NCBI GenBank assembly: GCA_020698575.1
Contig: CM036252.1
Coordinates: 35,825,659 to 35,889,658, forward strand
Direction: 5' to 3'
Source of the DNA: Bostrychus sinensis
Taxonomy: Eukaryota; Chordata; Actinopteri; Gobiiformes; Eleotridae
DNA length: 64,000 nucleotides
How positions within the stretch are numbered: position 1 is the stretch's first letter; each line of letters starts with the position of its first letter. Below are positions 1 to 9,800 of the stretch, one piece after another. The notes below the pieces were generated by a model. That model had not been told where the DNA came from and did no database searches. It saw only the letters and a program-made list of their open reading frames with translations. The position numbers and the translations under genes are program-made.

Positions 1-117
1 TGTTGCATTTAATTCACTGTGTCTGTCTTTATTTGGTATGTTTTTCTGTCCATGAAATCAGGATTATTGCTGTTTTCGTAAACTTTTAGCATGTTCTCAG
101 GACCCTCCTAGGGGACA
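1..117 (+). mobile_element. 3' part of the array solo LTR (left window edge)
   Basis: This stretch matches the last 117 bases of the 398-bp LTR-like element that recurs at 4704, 14778, 23446 and 32326, and ends in the same GGGGACA. It shows that the first array unit is also bounded on its left by the LTR. It differs from the other copies by a few substitutions. Confidence 0.75.
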
Positions 118-165
118 GTATTACTACTCAGTGACACTGTGTACATTTAACACGGTTCATATTTA

Positions 166-381
166 ATGTTATTTTTATTGAAGTATTGTTTCCTCCTTCT
201 GTCCACTGCTGTGTTTTCTGCCACACTTCATGAGACCACAGCTCACACTGCTGCTGTGGTTTCCTCTGTGAGAAAAGGTGATGAGTGCTCGTACATGCAC
301 AATGCTCTTTACAAGCTAACAGAGTATTATACTGTCATTCCACTTGTTCTTACAAATGTTACTGATGACAAATGCATTTAA
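166..381 (+). CDS. Uncharacterised 71-aa secreted-like ORF, array copy 1
   Basis: The frame starts MLFLLKYCFLLLSTAVFSA, a good signal-peptide-like hydrophobic stretch, and contains an N-glycosylation sequon (NVT) near the end. It sits about 200 bases upstream of the receptor signal exon and recurs with the same length in all five array units. After the TAA the same frame stays open for about 38 more codons, so it may be an old exon with a stop rather than a complete gene. I do not recognise the protein. Array copies are too similar overall for conservation to prove coding. Confidence 0.25.
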   Translation: MLFLLKYCFLLLSTAVFSATLHETTAHTAAVVSSVRKGDECSYMHNALYKLTEYYTVIPLVLTNVTDDKCI

Positions 382-493
382 GGTGATGGTGGTGTAGCAG
401 GACAGATAATAAATCCAGTGACCCTGACACTAGACTGTGGTGTGTACATCAAAACAGGAGCTGTGTGGCAGAAACAGAGTGGTTTAATTTATT

Positions 494-500
494 TATAAAA
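494..500 (+). promoter_or_regulatory. Candidate TATA box of receptor gene 1
   Basis: TATAAAA lies 85 bases before the ATG at 579, followed by AAGGGGAGGAG. The same motif at the same spacing is present in units 3, 4 and 5 but is changed to TCTAAAA in unit 2. Function is inferred from position only. Confidence 0.4.
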
Positions 501-578
501 AAGGGGAGGAGACACGAGATCTGGCAGTTCCACAGAAGTAGTGTGTTATTTAGAGATGTGCCACAAACCACTTTTAAA

Positions 579-3352
579 ATGGCAAGTGAAACATCTAAGG
601 TCATCATGAGAATCTGTCAGATTTTATTCCTGTGTCTTGGTGAGTAAAGTTTATTCAATACTTTTATTAAATTATGTTTTTTTCTGTTTAGTTTTTTTAA
701 ATAATGTTAATTCTTGGTTCATGTGTTGAACAGTGCTGTGCGAGGAAAGACCACACCTCACCAGAGCACAGACAAATGTTTTAAAAGTAATTGAAGGTGA
801 AAACATCAGAGCCAGATGTTTCACTTATTTTTATGGAAACAAGAAAATCTTCTGTAAAAATGACTGTAGCAAAAATGAAGACATTTTGGTTGAGACTTCA
901 GGCCAAAGTCTGCAGAACGGCAGATACAGCATTGAACATGAGATGGAGTTATCACGTTATCATGTCATATATGTGAGCATTACAAATGTGAGGAGCTCTG
1001 ACTCTGGACGATACAGCTGTGGTCTGGATTATGGACAGAGAAACGCTACCATGTCGGAATTTAAGATTGAAGTCATCAGAGGTAATTTCATTTTTTAAAT
1101 TTTTTTGTTAGTTTGTAAATTGCTGGGTTACAGTCACGTGACAGAAAGTGATAAATGTTGGGTCAAAACATTGCATGATGGATGAGAGTGTGTGCACCAA
1201 AACATTAGATGGACCTGCAGTCGAGTAGATATTGGCAAAAGATCACTCAAATGCATTGTCTATGGCACCTATTTTACAGAAAAGGGACCTATTCCACAAA
1301 TTGAACAATTTACCTGGAGCTGAGTTGATGCATTTTTTTTCCAAAAAAATAAAAAAATAAATAAAAAATAGTTTCCTATTGAAGTAACCGCTATCCAGAT
1401 GAAAAGAAGCTTTTTTTTCTTTATTTTGAAAGTAGCTGAAGGAGAAAACATCAGAGCCAACTGTTTGGTTTATTTTTATGGAAACAATAACTTTTTCTGT
1501 AAAAATGACTGTAACAAAAAAGAAAACATTTTGGTTGAGATTTTAGGCTACAGTCTGCAGTACAGCAGATACAGCATCAAATATGAGAGTTTTCGAGAAT
1601 ATCATGTTTGTTAGCATTACAAATGTGAGCAGCTGTGACTCTGGACAACACCTATGTGGTCTGGAATATGGAAAAAGAGACGTAGACACTGTGGAACTTA
1701 TGATTGAACTCATCAGAGGTAATTTAACTTTTTATTTTTATGATCAGTTTGTGGTCTGTGATCATGTTGTAATGATGTATTACAGTACTATTAGGTTTAT
1801 AAATAATATAATGATTAGGTACTTTTTGTGTTTACAGCTGAGACCTCCTCATATCCAGCTTTTACTCTCAGCCCTGTGTGTTCATCACAACAGACAGAAG
1901 CATCATCTGTGACCTCTGCTCCACCTGAACACCAGCAGCACACAACAGTACTCACTGGTACTTCCACACTGACCCACTGTTAGCCCAGTGCTCATATTTA
2001 TACACACTACACTTGTGTAAACTCTAGTGTAGGGGAAAACTGTGACATAATGACATGTTACATTTTAATGTTAAAGGGCATCTATTCAGCAAAATTGACT
2101 TTTCTGAGCTTTTAATTTTTCACCTTAAAAACATACCTGCAGTAGTATTTTCTTTCATTCACATGTTTGAGTAATCCTGCATGCTGAGGTCGTCTCCTCA
2201 AGAGCTGAAAACGTTCAGTCTTATGGCTCTAAGGGTGCCGTGTTTGGTTTGCTTTAGTCGAACTCCAGTGCTCTTTCTGGAAAAGTCCAGTTTGTTTGAG
2301 CAGGTGTGAATGTGCAACCAGACTCAGGTGTGCACCAAACACATGAACTCTGGTCCTCCTGAAATCAGAGGTCTCAGTGTGATGCGCTTTGAGCTCTGGT
2401 GCGCTCCTGGTGTGGTCCTGGTGAAGTGCAAATGTAACGCAGACCAAACTACGGACTAACGCCAGGGAGTGGACTACACCACTGTTTACCAATGGCATAG
2501 ACACGCATCTAATGTGACTAAAATACAAATATACTGTAAATAAAATGTATTCAAAAGGTTGCTAACATTAGCAGACAAATGTAAAAACACTGCTGAAACA
2601 ACACAGATTTCATATTAATCACAGAGAGTCCACAGCTGTGTTCAGCTGATATTGCTGCTATAAACATAAAACTTCATTAAATAGAGAAGAGGTGGAGCTT
2701 TGACCAATAGCTGAGCAGGATTTCTTCTTCCCAAGTTTCTCTCAGTAAATACTGATACACTGCACCCTATAGGTGAGGTTTATTACTACTCCTTCGGTCA
2801 GTTCAGTTTGTTTGACAGAGCTCAGTGTGAACTTGAACCAGACCAATGACATCATCAACACAGGTGCAGACTTTTGCCCCAAAGCACACCGAGTTCTGTG
2901 GACCAGCAACTGTGAACACACCCTAAAAGACAGATGAAACCAGGAAGTGGTCCTGGGCCTTTCTAAAGCCCATACACCCTCATTGGACTCATTCTGATCA
3001 TATCAGCACTTAAGCCGCTGTCACTACAAAGCAGTCAGCTCATTTATCTATCTGTTAGCGCCATGTTGCTAATAGCTGTGCTAATTACCTTTATGTCATG
3101 CTTTGTCTGTCCCCCACTGTTCAGTTCAAGCTCTGAGATTCTCTCTCATCTCTGAACTCAAATCCTCCAAACTTTACTCAGTGTGAACACAGAGGAGAAG
3201 ATCAGGAGGCAGTAGTGTCTGGCCTCAGCCCTGCAGCACTACACCACAGTACTTATGATACATACTAATGTGTTTGCAATGGGCTTGAGCTGCCAGAGAA
3301 AATTGGGCGGGGCCAGCAGAGCCGTAAAGCGACAGGCAACCCCCCCCTCCCC

Positions 3353-3389
<37 letters not shown>

Positions 3390-4166
3390 TTTCCAAAGAT
3401 GACCTAACAACAAGATTGAAAACCACGTAAAATGTCTTTAAATGTATTGTTTGTACAGAATATTGTTTAAAAAGTAAAGTATTTTGTTACACCTGCCTTG
3501 ATGCTAACACTGTACATGAATATTAATGAGTATTTATTGTTCCACAGCATCAAGTTCAGACCCCAGTCCTCTGCTGTGGCTGCTGCTGATCCCTGTCGTC
3601 ATGGTGATGACCTCTGTGCTGCTCTTACTGATCTGCAAAAAGAAGAGGTCACAAAATGGTGAGGAAACTGGACACATAACCATATGAGTACTCTAGTTCT
3701 GAGTTTATTCCCAGTTATGACAGTATTAGTATGAATATGTATGTTTACCTGAACTCAGAGGAAACTGTTTATTCATCTCTGTTCACACGGCAAAATATAG
3801 TGTACTGAGTTTTTTAGGGATTATGGGCAGGTGCTACAGCAGTGAGCAGGAGGACAAGAAATATATATAAAACATCCTATCTTTGAATGGAGTCAGGTGG
3901 CACAGTGGCAGAGTGGTTAGCTCTCTTGCCTCCCAGCATTCCTTGCTGCTTACACCATCTCTGTTATGTTTGTTATACTGATCATACAGACCCAGAAACC
4001 ACAGAGAATTCAAGATGGAATGGAGCAGAGGTGACTTTTACATTTGGTTTCACAAAAATAACTTGTAATGTAACCAGTGTATCTGAGAGGTGTATTTATG
4101 ATTTTTCAGATTGTGATATATGAGAACGTCTGTCCAGTCTGTGAACCTGCACATTCCACTTACTAG
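579..4166 (+). CDS. CD300/CMRF35-like Ig receptor, gene 1 (chimeric, truncated tail)
   Basis: Exons read at 579-639 (signal peptide, MASETSKVIM..), 734-1081 (Ig V domain, 116 codons), 1838-1957 (Ser/Thr/Pro/Gln stalk), 3548-3658 (transmembrane, LLWLLLIPVV.. then CKKKRSQN), 3990-4030 (14 codons) and 4110-4166. All acceptors and donors are AG/GT and phases match, giving about 245 residues. The V domain has the canonical Cys pair (RARC and YSC), the family FCKNDC pair and DSGRYSCG. The tail exon aligns with that of genes 2-4 but CAG has become TAG right after STY, so the STYQSL ITIM is lost. Substitutions earlier in the exon create VIYENV, which itself fits the ITIM pattern. The stalk, membrane and tail exons resemble gene 6, while the signal and V exons match genes 2-5. 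It is either a short-tailed receptor or a young pseudogene. Confidence 0.7.
1430..1722 (+). pseudogene. Decayed second Ig V exon inside gene 1
   Basis: Translation gives AEGENIRANCLVYFYGN, FFCKNDCNKKENILVEILG and, in another frame, VSITNVSSCDSGQHLCGLEYGKRD, followed by a good donor (AG|GTAATT). It is clearly a V domain of the same family, closest in wording to genes 6 and 7. The first dozen codons and a usable acceptor are missing, and a frameshift lies near 1590 just before the SITNV motif. It is most likely skipped in splicing. It shows that the 3' half of gene 1 came from a receptor with its own V exon. Confidence 0.8.
2076..2935. repeat. Dispersed repeat remnants in intron of gene 1
   Basis: Bases 2076-2180 resemble 60420-60540 (shared TTGACTTTTCTGAG, AAAACATACCTG and CATGTTTGAGTAATCC), so this is a dispersed repeat present at least twice in the window. 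From about 2220 to 2935 the DNA looks like a decayed DNA transposon ending in CTGTGAACACACCCTA. No coding frame is supported. Confidence 0.45.
3339..3384. repeat. Poly-C tract joined to (CA)n
   Basis: A run of about 30 cytosines with one T interruption is followed by a short CA repeat. It lies in the intron before the membrane exon of gene 1. Such a tract is prone to assembly error. Confidence 0.9.
3890..3960 (+). mobile_element. tRNA-like SINE head fragment
   Basis: The segment GGTGGCACAGTGGCAGAGTG followed by GTTAGCTCTCTTGCCTCCCAG resembles the widespread fish repeat head with a tRNA-like A box. It is truncated and lies just upstream of the 41-nt exon of gene 1. Confidence 0.4.
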
Positions 4167-4254
4167 AGCCTCTCTGTAGACACCATGGACCCAAACCACA
4201 CCTACAGCACCGTCACAGAACACAGATGGACTCATGTCACTGCCCCCTGGTGGC

Positions 4255-4532
4255 TGGCTGCAGTATGGCGGTGGTGGTTGGTAGAGATGCTTGCCCACTA
4301 ACCCGCCGGTTGGGGGTTCATGCCCCGCTGCTGGCATTGCATACTGATGTGTTCTTGGGCAAGACACTTCACCCACTTTGCTTGTATGAATGTGTCAGTG
4401 TGACTGTGTGTTTGTGGTGGTCAGTGGTAGCCACGCTTCCACCACTGAGTGAGACTGACGAGTGAATGAACAATGCACCAAACTGTAAAGCAACTTTGAG
4501 TGCTATATAAGATTAATGCATTATTATTACTA
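4255..4532 (+). mobile_element. tRNA-derived SINE, uninterrupted copy
   Basis: It has a tRNA-like head (TGGTTGGTAGAGATGC, then GGGGGTTCATGCCCC as a B-box-like block), a body with GGGCAAGACACTTCACCC, and the common fish tail AAGCAACTTTGAGTGCTATATAAG ending in ATTATTATT (read here in two parts). This copy carries no insertion and is the empty-site reference for the interrupted copies in units 2, 3 and 4. Confidence 0.75.
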
Positions 4533-4703
4533 CACATGAAAACCAGAAGAGAGCACCTCCTCCAAAGCATTTCAGTCTCACCCTGGATACTCACCACAAA
4601 CTAATTGTTGGGAGCCAGCACAGAAATGAGACACACACTGAGCAAAGTGTGCCAGTACAGTATTTGATTATTACTGTGCACAGATGATGAGTGTGTCCTA
4701 ACA

Positions 4704-5101
4704 TGTTACCAGCTCATGATATAACCATGGTCGGCCAGAACAACTGCACAAAACCTGCACCAATGAAGAAGTCCACAACAAACAAAATGTTAGCTTTGAT
4801 AATGAATCATGTAATGCTTATGATAAGAAAAGTATATAAAGGAATGTCATGTTAAAGCTAGAGATTCCTGAGATTCTGAGAGAGGCTTGCGAGAGTTTGT
4901 GAAAGAAGAACAGAGTTTTTCTGTAGAATAGAAGTTTTTTCTGTGACATGTTTAGTACTTCCTCAATAAACACAGCTTCTGCTTTTGCATCTAACTCACC
5001 GCATCTCTGTTTTTATTTGGTAAGTGTTTCTGTCCATGAAATCAGCATTATTGCTGTTTTTGTAAACTTTTAGCATGTCCTCAGGACCCTCCTAGGGGAC
5101 A
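4704..5101 (+). mobile_element. Solo LTR, 398 bp, junction of units 1 and 2
   Basis: It starts TGTTACC and ends GGGGACA, has a TATA box (GTATATAAAGG) and a poly(A) signal (CAATAAAC) in the expected order, and no internal retroviral region next to it. Copies of identical length stand at 14778, 23446 and 32326, with a partial copy at 1-117. Left flank (TAACA) and right flank do not form a target-site duplication, as expected if the two sides were joined by LTR-LTR recombination. Confidence 0.7.
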
Positions 5102-6412
5102 GCGGGGTCGAGCTGCTGCTACGACTGAGGATGCAGCGGCAGCTCCTATGGTGGGATGTCCAGGCGACGTCACCTGTTGACATTCTACAGCAGACAAACC
5201 CTGTGGAGAAGTAATAGCCTATCTACTTCAAGACTGTAAAAGCTGATCTAAAGTCATTCACGTGACTCTCTGAATCCAGCAGGAAAAGCAGAAAGCAGGA
5301 CAGTGTGGTTCCTCCCTCACAGCAAAGCGTTTCTCTCCGGTCGATTTGGAACTGGCCTATCACAGCCGTTTATCTGTGCGTTACCTCTGTGTTGGTTTCA
5401 GAAGCTTTATGTTGTGGAAAAGTGAGATTTGGAAATGTGTTTCTTGTGCTGCACTTTTCTAGAGTTAAAGAATTCAGTAAAACACAGATCCAGGCAGTGA
5501 TCCAGATCTATGTTGTATTAATGTGCTTTTATGTCAGAAAGTCTGAGAGTCCGTGAACGTAACACCTGTGCGTACCTGCGTCCTCATGCCACGCGCTCGC
5601 CCCCTCCCCCGTGTACTCGCTGATCAGTCATTGAATAAAGGTGCGCACGCCACAGGGTCAGCTCGTCGAGGTTGAGGTGAATTCGTGGGCTGTGTAAGTA
5701 GCTTTTACATCTCGTTTTATCTCATTTAATTGTAAATGGTTTGGGCTATGTCTAAGTTGCTGTCTTACCTTTATACAGCTTGCCACTGCTGTTTTGTATG
5801 CTTCCAAAAAGTATGCTTTCAATGTTAGCTCTCATTTGTCGTCCCGTTTAAACATATGTACGCTCCAAATGTTAGCTCTCACTTTTCGCCCCGGTTAAAC
5901 GTTTAAGCACTTTATATAATTTGTACCAACTGTATGCAGAGTATGCACCACGTAGCACTTTAAGGTTACCAGTTTTTGTGTGATTTAGTCTCTTTTTTTT
6001 TTTTCTTGGTTTTCAGTTTACTAATTTGATTGTGTTTGGTTTATGGCTTGTTTGGTTAATTAGCTTTAGTTTAGGTCCACACTTACTGGTTTCTTTCTTT
6101 GTGTTCATTTGGTACTTTTAGAGTTAGTGTTTTTTTTTAATTAGTATTTCAAAATAAAGGTTGTTTTTATTGTTGGAGAAAATAAACTGTTATATTGTGC
6201 ACTCTACCTTACTCTCTGTTTTCATTCGTTAGGTCTTACCCGTAGCACTGTTTTAATAGGAAACCCTCTGTTTAAGTTTAGTCCTTGGTTCTTCCCCAAG
6301 GTGGCGTTGTTTACTTTACCCCATTTAGTTAGTTTGGTTAATTTGCAGGCCTGTGGGCCTCTGGCCCTGCCCTCGGTGCGCAATCCTGGTCCTTCTTTTC
6401 CCCCCGTGTTAC
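5102..6412. other. 1.3-kb segment found only in units 2 and 4
   Basis: This sequence sits between the LTR end and ACTACTCAGTGACAC, where units 1, 3 and 5 have only about ten bases. It starts GCGGGGTCGAGCTGC and ends CCCCGTGTTAC. A frame reading GVELLLRLRMQRQLLWWDVQ and ending in two stops near 5215 may be a terminal coding fragment, but I do not recognise it. Around 5300-5400 it shares a dispersed repeat with 40130 and, inverted, 52380. The part from about 5558 (GTAACAC) to the end (GTGTTAC), with AATAAA signals, is LTR-like. Origin is unsettled. Confidence 0.45.
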
Positions 6413-6455
6413 ACTACTCAGTGACACTGTGTACATTTAACACGGTTCATATTTA

Positions 6456-6671
6456 ATGTTATTTTTATTGAAGTATTGTTTCCTCCTTCTGTTCACTGCT
6501 GTGTTTTCTGCCACACTTAATGAGACCACAGCTCACACTGCTGCTGTGGTTTCCTCTGTGAGAAAAGGTGATGAGTGGTCGTACATGCACAATGCTCTTT
6601 ACAAGCTAACAGAGTATTATACTGTCATTCCACTTGTTCTTACAAATGTTACTGATGACAAATGCATTTAA
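6456..6671 (+). CDS. Uncharacterised 71-aa secreted-like ORF, array copy 2
   Basis: Same frame as at 166, with S to F in the signal-like segment, H to N, and EWS in place of ECS. The in-frame extension after the TAA is also retained. Unknown function; possibly a decayed exon. Confidence 0.22.
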   Translation: MLFLLKYCFLLLFTAVFSATLNETTAHTAAVVSSVRKGDEWSYMHNALYKLTEYYTVIPLVLTNVTDDKCI

Positions 6672-6868
6672 GGTGATGGTGGTGTAGCAGGACAGATAAT
6701 AAATCCAGTGACCCTGACACTAGACTGTGGTGTGTACATCAAAACAGGAGCTGTGTGGCAGAAACAGTGTGGTTTATTTTATTTCTAAAAAAGGGGAGGA
6801 GACATGAGATCTGACAGTTTCACAGAAGTAGTGTGTTATTTAGAGATGTGCCACAAACCACTTTTAAC

Positions 6869-9800
6869 ATGGCAAGTGAAACATCTAAGGTCATCATGAG
6901 AATCTGTTACATTTTAAAACTGTGTCTTGGTGAGTAAAGTTTATTCAATACTTTTATTAAATTATGTTTTTTTCTGTTTAGTTTTTTTAAATAATGTTAA
7001 TTCTTGGTTCATGTGTTGAACAGTGCTGTGTGAGGAAAGACCACACCTCACCAGAGCACAGACAAATGTTTTAAAAGTAACTGAAGGTGAAAACATCAGA
7101 GCCAGATGTTTAACTTATTTTCATGGAAAAAAGAAAATCTTCTGTAAAAATGACTGCAGCAAAAATGAAGACATTTTGGTTGAGACTTCAGGCCAAAGTC
7201 TGCAGAACGGCAGATACAGCATTGAACCTGAGCTGGAGTTATCACGTTATCATGTCATATATGTGAGCATTACAAATGTGAGGAGATCTGACTCTGGACG
7301 ATACAGCTGTGGTCTGGATTATGGACAGAGAAACGCTACCATGTTGGAATTTAAGATTGAAGTCATCAGAGGTAATTTCATTTTTTACATTTTTTTTTTT
7401 TTTTTTTGTTAGTTTGTAAATTCCTGGGTTACAGTCACGTGACAGAAAGTGATAAATGTTGGTTCAAAACATTGCATGATGGATGAGAGTGTGTGCACCA
7501 AAACATTAGATGGACCTACAGTAGAGTAGATATTGGCAAAAGATCACTAAAATGCATGATCCGTATTTTACAGAAAAGAGACCTATTTCACAAATTTAAC
7601 AATTTACCTGGAGCTGAGGTGATCCATATCACAGAGTACCAACTCTTACAGACCTCATCCTACATCGCTATAGTCAAATGAAAGCCCGGAAGTTTAGAAG
7701 TTTACAATTATTTTTTATGCGACTGGACTTAAAGAAGTATATTTATGCTGTCAGTCTACATGTTAGGGCTAAATATCACCACTTGAGTTTATCTATTCTT
7801 TTAGGTCAGCCATTCTCAGAAGTCCACAGAAACACCATTAAAACCTGAGCTGTGGCTACACAAAGCGGGGAAGTTGTGACAGTGCACTGTGACTGACTGC
7901 CTTCTTATAAAGTGGTTACTGCACACACAAGCTTTGTCTGTGACTGCTTCTCCTGACTTTAGACAGGGATTTTTAAAAGAGATGTGCAAATCAATACCAA
8001 AAGTATCAATACCTCTGATTATTGTGATTTAACTGTGGTATCAATACCAATCTGAACGTATCAATACTTTAGTAGTAATGACTAACAATCTATTGTGTTC
8101 TGCTGCTCTAGTGGCATAAATAAGCCGTCATTAGAAACGTGCATGCATATAGACTTATATAATAAAAAAAAAAATCAATTACTATAGAAGAAAAAACAAT
8201 GGTTGAGACTGTAAGGGCTGGTATTGGAATCAGTATTGGTATCGTCGAAACCAGGCTTGGTATTGATTGGTATCTAATTGAAGGTGAGAAAGCTGGTATC
8301 ACATATGACTAATTTTTAGTACAAGACTGCTGCTATTTTTCTGAGTTTCTGAGGTGTAAATCCAGCCTTGTAAGAATGGGAAAAGCAACCTGATGTCCTT
8401 GACTTCTCAGGAGAGAGCAACAAGTCCCAATTAAGTAGCAATGGCTTTCAGGGCTCAAGACAGTGGCAAATTTGCCCCCATTTTATGAATCTGTGCAGTA
8501 TTTTTTTTCAACTACTCGCACACGTGCGACCAGATAATTTCTGACTTTACTATTATTATTATTACAATTATTTTAAATGAATGAGTTTTCTCTTCCACTC
8601 TCAGAGGTGCTGAGTATTGTTGTTAGTTAATTAATTAATTGAAGTAATTTGCGTTTCTAGTTTTGAACGATGTCAAAAATAGTCCTTAACAGAGCTGCGC
8701 TGCTGATCAGATGTTCTGTTTCCTCAACCCCAGTCTCTGTGCCCCACCTCCCTCTCTCAGCAGAGCAGTGGCTGAACTCACACAGGCTCAGGCTGCACGT
8801 CCCGTTCTAACTGTAACTGTCCAGTGTGAGCAGCAACAGTAGTTTAAATCAGGATTTTGTCTGGGGCTAAACTTTATTCACATTTGTGTTCTCTCAAAAA
8901 GACACTTACACATGACACTGCGCCGCTCCGCTTGTTTCCTCCATACTTTTTCTGTCACCACGGAGACTGCATCATTACATCTGACATTTGTTTACTTCCA
9001 GTTATATTCAGTTTTATTTAGGGGCAGTGTGTCTGACAGTCTAAGGTTAACTACTAATACATTTCTAATTTTATTTTTTAGCCATATTGCCATAATTTGT
9101 TAATGTTCCTCAGACCATATTTTTCACTCTCTAGGCCTCCATATTTCAATTAAACTATGAGCCTGGTAAGATTTAATACTTGGTAAGATTTAATACAATA
9201 ATATTTGTGATACAGATTTTTGGCATGCGCTCCTAAATTTTCTGCTTGTGCCCCTAAAAAATTGCAGTCAGGAGCTACAGTGCTCCTGGCAAAAAAGTTA
9301 GTCTGGAGCCCTGGCTTTATTTCCTGGATGTTGGTGATGGCAGAGCGATCAAAAGGCAGAGGAAACATTTGCACAGATACGAGGAGGAGAAAACCAGAGT
9401 CAGGACAAGCGAGGGGTCACACAGGGGTCAACCGGACTCATGAGTTTTTACCACAGTGCTTTACTCCAAAATGTAAGGGGAGCTCTGGAGAGAAAAATGT
9501 CACCAAAACAGCAAAGAAATGAGCAAAGTTACGTAGAGGAAGTTAAAGGGCAAGTTTAACTCTCTTTAACACAGGCCCATGGGCAGTATTATCAGTCCTT
9601 ATCTGCAGTAATTTGTGGAGCTAACTTTGATAACTTCTAACAAATGTTTTTGCTAACAGCTTCTTACCTCTCAACTGGAATCTTTGTCCACTCTTTACAT
9701 GCAAAAGCCTCAGTGATGTTTGATGGTCTCCATGTAAAAATTGCCTTTTTTAAATCCCCCCAATTATATCTGGAGACTATAAACACCACTCCAGAATGTC

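Noticed and set aside
4226..4465. 79-codon frame downstream of gene 1
   Set aside because: It is SINE sequence, including the tRNA-like head.
8912..9103. 63-codon frame repeated in units 2-5
   Set aside because: It lies in repeat-derived intron DNA; its preservation only reflects recent duplication.
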